Origin: Rhodocyclaceae bacterium
GTDB taxonomy: Bacteria > Pseudomonadota > Gammaproteobacteria > Burkholderiales > Rhodocyclaceae
Reading direction: 5' to 3'
NCBI GenBank assembly: GCA_008933825.1
Contig: WBUF01000002.1
Coordinates: forward strand, 62,001 to 126,000
DNA: 64,000 nt
Below the pieces are notes generated by a model. The model was not told where the DNA came from, made no database searches, and was given only the letters and a program-made list of their open reading frames with translations. Shown in pieces: positions 1 to 11,754 of the stretch; the first letter of the stretch is position 1; the number at the start of each line of letters is the position of its first letter. The position numbers were made by a program, and so were the translations under genes.

Positions 1-1
1 C

Positions 2-214
2 GCACGACCCGCAAAGGCCTCCGATCCGCAGCCGTCCGATGACCAGACTTCGCAGCTACTCGCTTGTCTTGCCTACGATTCCTGCGATGTCGACACGCTG
101 GCAGCGCGCTCCGGCTTGACGGCCGAGAGGCTATACGCCATTCTGTTGCAACTGGAGCTGGACGGCAGGATCGCCAGCCTGCCGGGAGGACGGTTCCAGC
201 GCATCGGCCCATGA
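2..214 (+). CDS. dprA: DNA-processing protein DprA/Smf, C-terminal fragment
   Basis: The reading frame is open from the window edge and its start lies outside. The visible 70 residues match the small C-terminal winged-helix domain of DprA, with the pattern LLACLAYDSCDVDTLAARSG followed by LQLELDGRIASLPGGRFQRI. DprA loads RecA on incoming single-stranded DNA during natural transformation. The Rossmann-fold DNA-binding domain cannot be seen here. The stop overlaps an ATG at 211, just upstream of smg, which is the usual dprA-smg order in proteobacteria. Identification rests on the domain pattern and this neighbour. Confidence 0.82.
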   Translation, partial: ARPAKASDPQPSDDQTSQLLACLAYDSCDVDTLAARSGLTAERLYAILLQLELDGRIASLPGGRFQRIGP

Positions 215-234
215 ACAGACGACACGACGCCGCC

Positions 235-693
235 ATGTTCGACATACTTGTCTATCTCTTCGAAAACTTTTTCCACGCCGAAGCCTATCCAGAACCCGAG
301 CAACTCGCCCTGAAGCTCTCTGCCGCCGGCTTCGAGGACGATGAAATCAGCGAGGCCCTGCAGTGGCTGGACGGACTACGTGAGGCCGGCAGCGACAGCC
401 TGCCCACCATCGCCGCCGACAATGCCTCGCTGCGTTGCTACGCCGCCGAAGAGATCGCCAGGCTCGACACGGACTGCCGGGGTTTCATTGCCTTCCTGGA
501 AAGCGCCGGGGTGCTGAATCCGCTGACGCGCGAACTAATCATCGAACGCGCCATGGCCCTGTCCGGGCACGTCGTGCCGCTGTCCAGGCTGAAAATCATC
601 GTGCTGATGGTGCTGTGGCAGCAGCACCAGGCGATGGACACCCTGATCCTGGAGGAGCTGTTGTCCGGCCACGATGCGCGCTATCTGCATTGA
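235..693 (+). CDS. smg: Smg family protein (DUF494)
   Basis: This is a 152-residue protein that begins MFDILVYLFENFFHAEAYPE, the typical start of the Smg/DUF494 family. It is acidic and helical, and its molecular function is not established; the gene is usually found next to dprA. I place the start at ATG 235 because family members begin with MFD. An upstream in-frame ATG at 211 overlaps the dprA stop and has a GGGAGGA sequence about 20 bases before it, so an 8-residue longer form is possible. The last third contains SGHVVPLSRLKIIVLMVLWQ, also typical of the family. Confidence 0.85.
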   Translation: MFDILVYLFENFFHAEAYPEPEQLALKLSAAGFEDDEISEALQWLDGLREAGSDSLPTIAADNASLRCYAAEEIARLDTDCRGFIAFLESAGVLNPLTRELIIERAMALSGHVVPLSRLKIIVLMVLWQQHQAMDTLILEELLSGHDARYLH

Positions 694-790
694 GCACGCC
701 GCACGCCGGCTTGCCAGTCCGCGGCGCAGTCCTTATCATCCCGCCCTTTCCACGCTTTGACGGCAGCGCGCAGGCGCACCGCCGGACCGC

Positions 791-3343
791 ATGAGCAAAC
801 AACTGATCATCGCCGAGAAACCTTCCGTCGCCCAGGACATCGCACGGGCGCTGGGCGGCTTCTCCAAGAAAGGCGAACATTTCGAGAGCGACGACTACGT
901 GCTGTCGTCGGCCATCGGCCACTTGCTCGAGCTGGCCGTGCCGGCGGAATTCGAGGTCAAGCGCGGCAAGTGGTCGTTCGCCAACCTGCCGGTCATCCCG
1001 CCGCATTTCGCGCTCAATCCGATCGAAAAGACGGGGGAACGCCTGAAGCTGCTGACGCGACTGATAAAGCGCAAGGACGTCAGCGGTCTCATCAACGCCT
1101 GCGACGCGGGCCGCGAGGGCGAACTCATCTTCCGCTACCTGGTGCAGCATGCCGGATCCGAGAAGCCGGTCCGCCGCCTCTGGCTGCAATCGATGACGCA
1201 AAGCGCCATCCGCGAGGGCTTCGCCCACCTGCGCACGGACAAGGAGATGCGGCCGCTGGCGGATGCCGCGCGTTGCCGCTCCGAGGCCGACTGGCTGGTT
1301 GGCATCAATGGCACGCGCGCCATGACGGCCTTCAACTCGCAGGAGGGCGGCTTCCACAAGACGCCGGTGGGCCGCGTGCAGACGCCGACCCTGGCCATCC
1401 TGGTTGAGCGCGAGGAGCGCATCCGTGCGCACCGGCCGCGCGACTACTGGGAAGTCGAGGCGGAGTTCGCCGCCGTCGCCGGCAGTTACAGCGGCCGCTG
1501 GTTCGACGAGAAATTCGCCAAGTCCGATGACGAGCACGCCAAGGCGGAACGCCTGTGGGACATCGGGAAGGCCGAGGCCATCCGCAAGAAATGCCTCGGC
1601 AAGCATGGCGCGGTGGAGGAGGAGAGCAAGCCGACCACCCAGTTGTCGCCCCTGCTCTACGACCTCACTTCGCTGCAGCGCGAGGCCAACGGCCGCTTCG
1701 GCTTCTCCGCGAAGACAACGCTCACCCTGGCGCAGGCGCTCTATGAAAAGCACAAGGTCCTCACCTATCCGCGAACGGACTCGCGCTACCTGCCGGAGGA
1801 CTACATCGGCACGGTAAAGGAAACGCTGAAGAGCTTTTCCGGAACGGCTTACGCCTCCTTCGCCGGCCAGATCCTGAAAGGCGGCTGGGCGCATCCCAAC
1901 AAGCGCATTTTCAACAACGCCAAGGTTTCCGACCACTTTGCCATCATCCCGACGGGAGCCGAGCCCAAGCATCTCTCGGAGGCAGAGCAAAAGCTCTACG
2001 ACCTCGTCACCAAGCGATTCCTCGCCATCTTCTTCCCGGCGGCGGAGTACAACGTGACGACGCGCATCACGCGCGTCGAGGGCGAGGCCTTCAAGTCGGA
2101 AGGCAAGGTGCTGGTCGCCGCGGGCTGGCTCGCCGTCTATGGCAAGGAATCGCAGGGCGAGGACGAGACACCGCGCCTGGCGCCGGTCAAGCCGAAGGAA
2201 CGCGTCTGGGCCAATGATGTCGAGGTCAAGGCGAGCCAGACCAAGCCGCCGGCGCGCTTCACCGAAGCCACGCTGCTGACCGCCATGGAGGGCGCCGGCA
2301 AGCTCGTCGAGGAAGAGGAACTGCGCGAGGCCATGTCAGCGCGCGGCCTGGGCACACCAGCGACGCGCGCGGCCACCATCGAGGGGTTGATCCTGGAGGA
2401 ATACGTGCATCGCAACGGCCGCGAGCTGCAGCCTACGGCCAAGGCCTTCTCGCTGATGGTGGCCCTGTCCACCCTCGGCATCGACGAACTGCACTCGCCG
2501 GAACTCACCGGCCACTGGGAATACAAGCTGAAGCGGATGGAGCACGGCGAGCTCGGGCGCGACGAGTTCATGGACCACATCGTCGAGCAAACGCGCGAGA
2601 TGGTCGACCGCATCAAGCATGGCGAGATTCCCGAGGAAGTCTTCAGCACCCTCACTACGCCCTGCCCGAAGTGCGGCGGCGTCATCCAGGAGAACTACAA
2701 GAAGTTCCAGTGCAAGAAATGCGACTACTCCCTCTGGAAGGTCGTCGCCGGCCGCCAGTACGAGCCGGAGGAAGTCGATGAGCTGCTCGCCAAGGGCGTC
2801 GTCGGCCCCCTGCAGGGCTTCCGCAGCAAGATGGGGCGGCCCTTCGCCGCAATGATTCGCCTCAACGCCGAGCACCTGCCGGAATTCGACTTCGGCCAGG
2901 GCGGCGCCGGTGACGCCGACAACGAAGCCATCGATATCAACGGCCAGGCTCCGCTTGGCAAGTGTCCGAAGTGCGGCAGGGCGGTCTACGAGCACGGCAT
3001 GGCCTACGTCTGCGAGAAGGCGGTCGGGGCCGACAAGACCTGCGATTTCCGCTCCGGCAAGATCATCCTGCAGCAGCCGGTCGAGCGCGCGCAGATGAGC
3101 AAGCTGCTCAAGGAGGGTCGCACCGACCTGCTCAAGGGCTTCATCTCGAACAAGACGCGCCGCCGGTTCTCCGCCTATCTGGTCAGCGGCCGCGACGGCA
3201 AGGTCGGCTTCGAATTCGCGCCGCGCGCGTCGAAGGCCGGCGCCGCGAAGGAAGCGGAAAAGCCCGCCGCTGCGCCGGCAAAAGTCAGTCCCGCCAGGAC
3301 GGCGGCAAAAGCCCCGGCGAAGAAGAAGACCGCCAGAAGGTAA
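791..3343 (+). CDS. topB: DNA topoisomerase III (type IA)
   Basis: This 850-residue protein is a type IA topoisomerase that passes single strands through a transient break to relax or decatenate DNA. The N-terminal Toprim domain shows IIAEKPSVAQDIARALGG at residue 6 and the metal-binding DAGREGEL at about 105-112. The active-site tyrosine is residue 326 in LTYPRTDSRYLP. Two zinc-finger-like cysteine clusters follow, CPKCGG...CKKC near residue 624 and CPKCGRAVYEHG...CDF near 724. A lysine/alanine-rich tail ends the protein. One copy of the 28-bp dispersed repeat encodes AKVSPART in that tail, so the repeat sits where the protein is least constrained. The gene converges on and abuts the next gene without spacer. 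Confidence 0.95.
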   Translation: MSKQLIIAEKPSVAQDIARALGGFSKKGEHFESDDYVLSSAIGHLLELAVPAEFEVKRGKWSFANLPVIPPHFALNPIEKTGERLKLLTRLIKRKDVSGLINACDAGREGELIFRYLVQHAGSEKPVRRLWLQSMTQSAIREGFAHLRTDKEMRPLADAARCRSEADWLVGINGTRAMTAFNSQEGGFHKTPVGRVQTPTLAILVEREERIRAHRPRDYWEVEAEFAAVAGSYSGRWFDEKFAKSDDEHAKAERLWDIGKAEAIRKKCLGKHGAVEEESKPTTQLSPLLYDLTSLQREANGRFGFSAKTTLTLAQALYEKHKVLTYPRTDSRYLPEDYIGTVKETLKSFSGTAYASFAGQILKGGWAHPNKRIFNNAKVSDHFAIIPTGAEPKHLSEAEQKLYDLVTKRFLAIFFPAAEYNVTTRITRVEGEAFKSEGKVLVAAGWLAVYGKESQGEDETPRLAPVKPKERVWANDVEVKASQTKPPARFTEATLLTAMEGAGKLVEEEELREAMSARGLGTPATRAATIEGLILEEYVHRNGRELQPTAKAFSLMVALSTLGIDELHSPELTGHWEYKLKRMEHGELGRDEFMDHIVEQTREMVDRIKHGEIPEEVFSTLTTPCPKCGGVIQENYKKFQCKKCDYSLWKVVAGRQYEPEEVDELLAKGVVGPLQGFRSKMGRPFAAMIRLNAEHLPEFDFGQGGAGDADNEAIDINGQAPLGKCPKCGRAVYEHGMAYVCEKAVGADKTCDFRSGKIILQQPVERAQMSKLLKEGRTDLLKGFISNKTRRRFSAYLVSGRDGKVGFEFAPRASKAGAAKEAEKPAAAPAKVSPARTAAKAPAKKKTARR
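3277..3304 (-). repeat. 28-bp dispersed repeat, copy 1 (in topB)
   Basis: Read on the minus strand, this copy has the left box GCCGT at repeat positions 2-6 and the right box GACTGACTTTTG at positions 15-26. It lies in the low-complexity C-terminal tail of TopB, antisense to the gene, and is translated as AKVSPART. It is one of the copies closest to the consensus. Confidence 0.8.
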
Positions 3344-3981
3344 TCAAGCGAAATCGCCGACGAAGGGATTGCCTTCCCGCTCGTCGCCGAAGGTCGACAG
3401 GGGGCCGTGGCCGGGTATGAAGGTGATGTCGTTGCCGAGCGGCCACAGCTTTTCCCGGATTGAACGAATCAGCGCGTCGTGATCGCCGCGCGGAAAGTCG
3501 GTGCGGCCGATCGAACCCTGGAACAGCACATCGCCCACTACCGCTATTCTCGCCGTTCGGTCGAAAAAAACGACATGGCCCGGCGTATGTCCGGGCGTAT
3601 GGATCACCTCCAGCGTCACTTCACCGAAGGTCACGGTGTCTCCGTCCTCGAGCCAGCGGTCCGGCACGAAGGCTTCCGCGCCAGACAAGCCGAACATCAG
3701 GCTCTGCTGCGGCAGTTGATCGATCCAGAACGCTTCTTCGCGCTGCGGTCCCTCGACGGCAACGCCCAGCCTGCGCCTGAGCTCCGCCGTGCCGCCCGCA
3801 TGGTCGATGTGGCCGTGAGTAAGCAGGATCTTCTCGACCGTGACGCCGAATCGCTCAATCGCCGCCTGAATCGCATCGAGGTCGCCGCCCGGATCGGCCA
3901 CCGCACCCTTCTTGGTTTTCTCGCACCACAGCAGAGAACAGTTCTGCTGGAAGGGCGTGACAGGAATGATGCGGAACTGCA

Positions 3982-3982
<1 letters not shown>
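3344..3982 (-). CDS. Metallo-beta-lactamase fold hydrolase, glyoxalase II-like (YcbL type)
   Basis: The 212-residue product has the zinc-binding motif HGHIDHAGG near residue 57, the second-site histidine in HTPGHTPGH, a bridging aspartate in VVGDVLFQGSIGRTDFP and a C-terminal histidine in IPGHGPLSTFG. These mark the glyoxalase II-like branch of the metallo-beta-lactamase superfamily, and the size matches YcbL-type enzymes, which lack the long C-terminal helical domain of classical GloB. A thioester hydrolase role, such as S-lactoylglutathione, is likely but the substrate is inferred. There is no signal peptide, so it is cytoplasmic. Its start codon is one base from the gyrB stop, so it is probably read through from gyrB. 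Confidence 0.88.
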
Positions 3983-6411
<2,429 letters not shown>

Positions 6412-6433
6412 CTATGACTGCTCCAATGGTGCT

Positions 6434-7540
6434 TCAGATGCGCATCGGCATGACGACATACTTGAATCGTTCGTTGCCGGGCAGAGTGATGAGCGCACTC
6501 GAGTTGGCATCCGCCAGTCGAAGCTCCACATCGTCGTTGGTCACGTTGTTGAGAACGTCCAGCAGGTAGGTCACGTTGAATCCGATATCGAGCGCTTCCG
6601 CATCGTAGCTGATCTCGAGTTCCTCCTGGGCTTCTTCCTGGTCAGCATTGCTGCTGATGATTTTGAGGCTGCCGGGCGCCAGCACCAGCCTGACGCCGCG
6701 AAATTTCTCGTTGGTCAGAATGGCCGCCCTGTGCAAGGATTGCAGTAGAACCGTCCTCGGCAGCGTAATCACCTTGGTATGGTTCTGGGGTATGACTCTC
6801 TCGTAATCGGGAAACTTGCCGTCGATCATCTTCGACACGAGTTCAATGTCACCGAAGCGGAAAGTTGCCTGGTTCGGTGCCAGGCGGATATCGAGCGCCT
6901 CGTCGTTATCCGCCAGCAGGCGGGAAAGTTCCAGAACGGTCTTGCGCGGCAAGATGACTTCCGCTCGCTGCTTGCTTTCGCCAAGTTGCTCGCTGGCATA
7001 GGCAAGACGGTGGCCGTCGGTTGCCACCACGCGTATCTCGTTGCCCGTAACGACCAGCAACAGGCCGTTGAGATAATAACGTATGTCCTGCTGCGCCATG
7101 GCGTACTGCACCAGCCCGATCAATCGTTTGAACTGCTTCTGCGTCAGTTGCAAACCGGTCTGTTCGCTTCCCGCCTGCGCCATGCGCGGGTAATCCTCCG
7201 CCGGCAGCGTCTGCAGGTTGAAACGACTTTTGCCTGCACGCACCTGCATGCGCTTGTCGGAAAGCTCCAGGCTTACCTCCGCGCTGTCGGGCAGGGATCG
7301 CAGGATGTCCTGAAGCTTCCTGGCACCAACCGTAACTGCGGTTTTTTCCGCTCCTTCAGCCCCACCCGTGTGCGTCTTGATCTGAATTTCGATATCGGTC
7401 GCCAGCAAGGTCAGCTGATCGCCGCTTTTTTCGATCAATACGTTCGAAAGGATAGGCAGGGTGTGACGTTTCTCGACGATGCCGCAGACGGACTGGAGAG
7501 GGGTCAGAATATTGTCCCGCTGGCTTTTGATAAGGAGCAT
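6434..7540 (-). CDS. dnaN: DNA polymerase III beta subunit (sliding clamp)
   Basis: The 368-residue product is the beta clamp that tethers DNA polymerase III to the template. It begins MLLIKSQRDNILTPLQSVCG, continues with EKRHTLPILSNVLIE, and ends LPGNERFKYVVMPMRI, all highly typical of DnaN. The C-terminal VMPMR motif belongs to the hydrophobic cleft that binds clamp-interacting peptides. Length matches the three-domain E. coli clamp (366 residues). An AAGGAG ribosome-binding site precedes the ATG. The gene lies downstream of dnaA across a 191-bp gap that carries DnaA boxes. Confidence 0.97.
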   Translation of the reverse strand: MLLIKSQRDNILTPLQSVCGIVEKRHTLPILSNVLIEKSGDQLTLLATDIEIQIKTHTGGAEGAEKTAVTVGARKLQDILRSLPDSAEVSLELSDKRMQVRAGKSRFNLQTLPAEDYPRMAQAGSEQTGLQLTQKQFKRLIGLVQYAMAQQDIRYYLNGLLLVVTGNEIRVVATDGHRLAYASEQLGESKQRAEVILPRKTVLELSRLLADNDEALDIRLAPNQATFRFGDIELVSKMIDGKFPDYERVIPQNHTKVITLPRTVLLQSLHRAAILTNEKFRGVRLVLAPGSLKIISSNADQEEAQEELEISYDAEALDIGFNVTYLLDVLNNVTNDDVELRLADANSSALITLPGNERFKYVVMPMRI

Positions 7541-7731
7541 ATATAAATCTCCAACTAGTTATTAGTACACCGGCCGCAAGTGTGGAAAATGCAATAATAA
7601 ATTTAAAAAACAGATAGTTGTATTGTTGATAAATGACTGGAAAAACACAGCAATCGACTGTGCAGCGTTTGTTGATGAAATTTTCACACAGGCATAAATC
7701 AGGGCTTATCCACAAATCATCATCAGTTTGT
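7541..7731. other. dnaA-dnaN intergenic region with DnaA boxes (candidate oriC module)
   Basis: This 191-bp gap holds a perfect DnaA box TTATCCACA at 7706-7714, a one-mismatch box on the opposite strand at 7581-7589 (TGTGGAAAA) and another at 7624-7632 (TGTTGATAA). Between them, 7590-7633 is strikingly AT-rich for this genome, with runs of A and T. The combination of boxes, an AT-rich unwinding-type stretch and the location beside dnaA fits an origin of replication. The gap must also carry the dnaN promoter, which DnaA could regulate. The assignment is inferred from motifs only. Confidence 0.6.
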
Positions 7732-9111
7732 TCATCCCTTCAATACCTGTGTCAGAACCAGAAGGTCATGGTTGATCGTGGTGTCTTTCAGGCGCAGGTC
7801 GGAAATGGTTCGACAGGCATGCAACACGGTCGTGTGGTCGCGACCGCCGAATGCTTCGCCTATGGCCGGCAGACTGGCAGGCGTCAATTCCTTCGCCAGC
7901 CACATGGCAACTTGACGCGGACGGGCGACTATGCGCGTCCGCTTTTTCGAATGCATGTCCGAGACCTTGATCTTGTAGTATTCGGCTACTGTCTTCTGGA
8001 TGGATTCGAAGGTAATCTGACGGTTGTGTGCGCCAAGCAGATCCTTGAGAGCTTCCTTGGCCAGTTCAAGGTTGATTTCACGGCCGTGGAAACGGGCAAA
8101 GGCTAGCACCTTTTTCAGTGCGCCTTCGAGTTCGCGCACATTGGAGCGCAGATGCTTTGCGATCAGGAAGGAGACCTCCTCACTGACATCGATCCGCTCT
8201 GCTTCGGCCTTTTTCTTCAGGATGGCCACACGCATTTCCAGCTCGGGCGGCTCGATGGCGACAGTCAGGCCCCAGTCGAAGCGCGAGATGAGGCGATCTT
8301 CCAGGCCAGTAATGTCTTTGGGATAGGTGTCGCAGGTGATGACAATCTGCTTCTTGGCTTCGATCAGCGCATTAAAGGCATAGAAGAATTCTTCCTGGGT
8401 ACGATTCTTGTTGTTGAAGAACTGGATGTCGTCGATCAACAGCAGGTCGAGCGAGCGGTAATAGCGCTTGAAAACGTCGAAGGATTTCTGCTGATAGGCG
8501 CGCACAACGTCAGCGTAATAATCTTCGGCATGAACGTAACGGATGACTTTGTCCGGGTTCTGCCGGCATACCTCGTTGCCGAGTGCATGGATCAGGTGGG
8601 TTTTGCCGAGCCCGACCCCGCCATAGACGAATAGCGGGTTATAGGACGTTCCGGGATTCAGGGCTACCTGATGGGCAGCGGCGCGCGCAAGATCATTGGC
8701 ACGACCGGTGACCAGCGTATCGAAGGTAAAGTTCGGATTGAGGCGCGTTTTTTCATAGGCAGCATCCGGCCCGGATTGGGACGGAACCGTATTCGGTCTG
8801 TCAGCCAGGACAGATCTTGCCGGAATGGCCGGAGCCATGTCTTCCAGACGCTCCGCTACCGGGGTTTCGGACAAATTGATAGATATCTGCACGGGTTCGG
8901 CAAAGAACTGGCGTGCCATGTCTTCCAGTCGTCGCAGGTATCGTTCACGAACCCACTGCAGGACGAAACGGTTTGGGGCGAGCAGTTTGAGTCCGGTGCC
9001 GCGCACGGCAGTCTCTTCCTCAAGACGAAGCGCCTTGATCCAGGTATTGAATTGTTGCGGGGGCAGTTCCTGCTCCAATTGTCGTAAGCAGGATGACCAA
9101 AAAGCATTCAT
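7732..9111 (-). CDS. dnaA: Chromosomal replication initiator protein DnaA
   Basis: The 459-residue AAA+ protein binds DnaA boxes and opens the origin. Domain I at the N-terminus includes [14 protein letters not shown]. The ATPase core has Walker [18 protein letters not shown] near residue 168 and Walker [11 protein letters not shown]. The C-terminal DNA-binding domain has [20 protein letters not shown] and the signature [16 protein letters not shown]. Domain II is short. It is transcribed away from rpmH, as in Pseudomonas and many betaproteobacteria. One perfect DnaA box (9273-9281) lies upstream and suggests autoregulation. Confidence 0.98.
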   Translation of the reverse strand: MNAFWSSCLRQLEQELPPQQFNTWIKALRLEEETAVRGTGLKLLAPNRFVLQWVRERYLRRLEDMARQFFAEPVQISINLSETPVAERLEDMAPAIPARSVLADRPNTVPSQSGPDAAYEKTRLNPNFTFDTLVTGRANDLARAAAHQVALNPGTSYNPLFVYGGVGLGKTHLIHALGNEVCRQNPDKVIRYVHAEDYYADVVRAYQQKSFDVFKRYYRSLDLLLIDDIQFFNNKNRTQEEFFYAFNALIEAKKQIVITCDTYPKDITGLEDRLISRFDWGLTVAIEPPELEMRVAILKKKAEAERIDVSEEVSFLIAKHLRSNVRELEGALKKVLAFARFHGREINLELAKEALKDLLGAHNRQITFESIQKTVAEYYKIKVSDMHSKKRTRIVARPRQVAMWLAKELTPASLPAIGEAFGGRDHTTVLHACRTISDLRLKDTTINHDLLVLTQVLKG

Positions 9112-9361
9112 TCTTGTTGATCCATCACCATGCGATTTGCATGTTGATTGCCAGAGTGCGGTTTGTTGTTTATAACTACCTGATTTATTTAAATTATTAT
9201 CTAATTTATAGATGATGAAAGCTGTGTCTTCGCACGCATCGAGAGGCGAATTCTAGCGCTATTTAGCAGGAGTTATCCACAGGCTCGGAAAAAAAATGAT
9301 CTTGACAAATTTGTAATCAAAAGATGTAATTGCGAGTTCTTTTCTTGAACAAACAGCAACC
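9112..9361. other. rpmH-dnaA divergent intergenic region (second candidate oriC module)
   Basis: This 250-bp gap lies at the strand switch between minus-strand dnaA-dnaN-gyrB and plus-strand rpmH-rnpA-yidC. It holds one perfect DnaA box TTATCCACA at 9273-9281 and a very AT-rich stretch at about 9171-9222. It also carries the rpmH promoter and presumably the dnaA promoter. Gammaproteobacteria such as Pseudomonas have oriC in this gap. Here the neighbouring dnaA-dnaN gap has more boxes, so which of the two opens first cannot be decided by eye. Confidence 0.5.
9302..9330 (+). promoter_or_regulatory. Sigma70 promoter for rpmH-rnpA
   Basis: A perfect -35 TTGACA (9302-9307) and a -10 TGTAAT (9325-9330) are separated by exactly 17 bases. 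The start codon of rpmH is 32 bases downstream. It probably drives rpmH, rnpA, yidD and yidC. Confidence 0.75.
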
Positions 9362-9496
9362 ATGAAACGCACTTACCAACCTTCCGTAATCCGGCGCAAA
9401 CGCACCCATGGTTTTCTTGTACGCATGCGCACGCGCGGCGGACGTGCTGTAATTCGTGCCCGCCGGGCCAAGGGACGCACCCGACTCGGCGTTTGA
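9362..9496 (+). CDS. rpmH: 50S ribosomal protein L34
   Basis: The 44-residue, highly basic protein begins [20 protein letters not shown] and ends [11 protein letters not shown], which is diagnostic for L34 of the large ribosomal subunit. It is the first gene of the plus-strand run leaving the origin and is followed at once by rnpA, as in nearly all bacteria. Confidence 0.98.
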   Translation: MKRTYQPSVIRRKRTHGFLVRMRTRGGRAVIRARRAKGRTRLGV

Positions 9497-9497
9497 A

Positions 9498-9854
9498 GTG
9501 CCGAGAGCGGTCGTCGATCAAGGCTTCCGCGGCGAACACCGGCTACGCAAAACGGATGAGTTTTCATCCGTTTTTGCTTTTCGGAGGACGTTGCGCGGTA
9601 AGCACTTCGAGCTGCTGTTCAGGCCAAACGCGAAGGCTTCCGCGCGGCTCGGCGTGATCATTGCGAAAAAGTTCGCCCGATCCGCAGTGAAACGCAACCT
9701 GATACGGCGCATTGTGCGAGAATCCTTCCGCCTTTCACGAGGCGGTCTCCCAGAACGGGATATTGTAGTGCGCCTCGCGATTCGTCCGAATGCGCCGGAC
9801 CGCCGCGCCTTGCGGAGTGAAATAGACGAGTTGTTTGCTCGCCTTTCTCAATGA
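9498..9854 (+). CDS. rnpA: Ribonuclease P protein component
   Basis: RnpA is the protein cofactor of RNase P, which removes 5' leaders from pre-tRNAs. The signature [20 protein letters not shown] is clear at about residues 62-81. I choose the GTG at 9498, directly after the rpmH stop, giving 118 residues. An in-frame ATG at 9456 would give 132 residues but lies inside rpmH. The core [20 protein letters not shown] starts soon after the GTG. The end overlaps the yidD start by four bases (ATGA). Confidence 0.93.
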   Translation: MPRAVVDQGFRGEHRLRKTDEFSSVFAFRRTLRGKHFELLFRPNAKASARLGVIIAKKFARSAVKRNLIRRIVRESFRLSRGGLPERDIVVRLAIRPNAPDRRALRSEIDELFARLSQ

Positions 9855-10060
9855 AAATACTGCTTGTTTTTGTCGTGCGCGCGTATCGCCTAGCCATCAG
9901 TCCGCTACTGGGAAGAAGCTGCCGGTTCCATCCGAGTTGTTCCGAGTACGCTATCGAAGCCATCGAGAGGCATGGGGGCTGCAAGGGGTCCTGGCTCGCG
10001 GCAAGGCGTGTATCACGTTGCCATCCCTGGCACCCCGGCGGATATGATCCCGTCCCCTGA
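9851..10060 (+). CDS. yidD: Membrane protein insertion efficiency factor YidD
   Basis: This is a 69-residue protein with the YidD family pattern: [20 protein letters not shown], then [20 protein letters not shown], then [14 protein letters not shown]. YidD helps insert inner-membrane proteins and is nearly always encoded between rnpA and yidC, as here. It overlaps rnpA by four bases, which suggests coupled translation. Confidence 0.95.
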   Translation: MKILLVFVVRAYRLAISPLLGRSCRFHPSCSEYAIEAIERHGGCKGSWLAARRVSRCHPWHPGGYDPVP

Positions 10061-10086
10061 GAATAGATGATTTCAAGAGCCGATTG

Positions 10087-11754
10087 ATGGACAATCAACG
10101 TCTGGTCCTGTTGCTGGTCTTCCTCTTTTCCGTGTTCATGCTTTGGGATGGCTGGCAAAGACACAATCAGCCTCAAGCGGCAGCGGCCGTGGCTGGGCAG
10201 AAAGAGCCGCTGCGGAGCACGCCGCAAGACACGGGAGCGCCCCCAATGCCATCTTCCGCGCTGACCGGCGCTCCGGCCACGGTATCCGCCTCGGCGGTTC
10301 CTGCGCCCGGACGGCCGGACGCAGGCGCCAGGGCACTGGTCAGGACGGATCTTTACCTTGCCGAGATTTCATCCGCAGGAGGGGATCTGCTGCGTCTGGA
10401 ACTGCTTCGCCACAAGTCTACCGAGAACAAGGACCGGCCTTTTGTCCTGATGGAGATTTCCGGGGAACGTACTTATGTCGCGCAAAGCGGGCTGATCGGC
10501 GAAGGGCTGCCCAATCACAAGACGGCGTTCAGGCTGGATGCCGGGCCTCACGAAATGAAGGCGGATTCCGATCGTCTGGAGATCAGGCTCGAGGCGCCTG
10601 CATCGAATGGCCTGAAGGTGGCCAAGATTTACACCTTCCATCGCAACAGCTATCAGATCGACATCGGTTACGAGATCGTCAATCAGCGCCCCACCCCCTT
10701 GACTGCGCATGCCTATTACCAGCTGACGCGCGATGGCAAGGTGCCGGAAGCCAGCATGACCAATATCGCCACCTTTACCGGTCCGGCGATATACACGGAT
10801 GAGGGGAAGTTTCAGAAAGTCGATTTCACCGATATTGAAAAGGGCAGGGCGAAATTCGTACAGAAGGCCAAGGACGGCTGGCTGGCGATGGTGCAACATT
10901 ACTTCGTCGCCGGCTGGACGCCGAAAGGCAGCGACGAGCGCGAGTTTTTCATGCGCAAGGTGGCCGATAACCTTTATTCGGCAGGCATCATCCTGCCGGT
11001 GCCGACATTGGCGCCGGGACAGACGGTCAGGCTGGACGTGCCTCTCTATGCCGGTCCGCAGGAACAGGCCAAGCTGGAAAAGATAGCGCCCGGATTCGAC
11101 CTGGTGGTGGACTATGGCTGGTTGACGGTGATTGCTGCCCCGATCTACTGGCTGCTCGAACTGATCCATCGTTTTGTCGGCAATTGGGGATGGTCGATCA
11201 TCCTCCTGACAGTGCTCATCAAGGGCATGTTCTATCCGCTTTCGGCGGCAAGTTACCGCTCCATGGCGAAAATGAAGGTAGTGACGCCGAAGCTCATGAA
11301 AATAAAGGAGCAATTCGCTTCGGACCGCAATCGCATGAATCAGGAAATGATGGAGCTGTACCGAAAGGAGAAGATCAACCCTCTCGGCGGCTGCCTCCCC
11401 ATCCTCGTGCAGATTCCCGTGTTCATTGCCCTTTACTGGGTTCTGTTGGGTAGCGTCGAGATGCGCCACGCCCCCTGGATTCTATGGATCGAGGATCTCT
11501 CCGCCATGGACCCCTATTATGTTCTGCCCATCATCATGGGAGTGTCGATGGTGGTGCAGACCAGGCTTAATCCGACGCCGCCGGATCCGATCCAGGCCAA
11601 GGTAATGATGGCCATGCCGATCGTATTTACTTTCATGTTCCTCTGGTTCCCATCCGGTTTGGTGTTGTACTGGACGATCAACAACCTGTTGTCGATAGCC
11701 CAGCAGTGGCAGATCACGCGCATGGTCGAGGGTGGCAAGCAAAAAGCCAGCTGA
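10087..11754 (+). CDS. yidC: Membrane protein insertase YidC
   Basis: The 555-residue insertase places proteins in the inner membrane alone or with SecYEG. It has the Gram-negative layout: an N-terminal signal-anchor helix ([20 protein letters not shown]), a linker rich in Pro, Ala and Gly, a large periplasmic beta domain (about 90-340), then the conserved C-terminal bundle with [40 protein letters not shown] and [18 protein letters not shown]. The ATG at 10087 is used; a TTG one codon earlier is less likely. Its 3' end overlaps mnmE by 23 bp. Confidence 0.97.
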   Translation: MDNQRLVLLLVFLFSVFMLWDGWQRHNQPQAAAAVAGQKEPLRSTPQDTGAPPMPSSALTGAPATVSASAVPAPGRPDAGARALVRTDLYLAEISSAGGDLLRLELLRHKSTENKDRPFVLMEISGERTYVAQSGLIGEGLPNHKTAFRLDAGPHEMKADSDRLEIRLEAPASNGLKVAKIYTFHRNSYQIDIGYEIVNQRPTPLTAHAYYQLTRDGKVPEASMTNIATFTGPAIYTDEGKFQKVDFTDIEKGRAKFVQKAKDGWLAMVQHYFVAGWTPKGSDEREFFMRKVADNLYSAGIILPVPTLAPGQTVRLDVPLYAGPQEQAKLEKIAPGFDLVVDYGWLTVIAAPIYWLLELIHRFVGNWGWSIILLTVLIKGMFYPLSAASYRSMAKMKVVTPKLMKIKEQFASDRNRMNQEMMELYRKEKINPLGGCLPILVQIPVFIALYWVLLGSVEMRHAPWILWIEDLSAMDPYYVLPIIMGVSMVVQTRLNPTPPDPIQAKVMMAMPIVFTFMFLWFPSGLVLYWTINNLLSIAQQWQITRMVEGGKQKAS

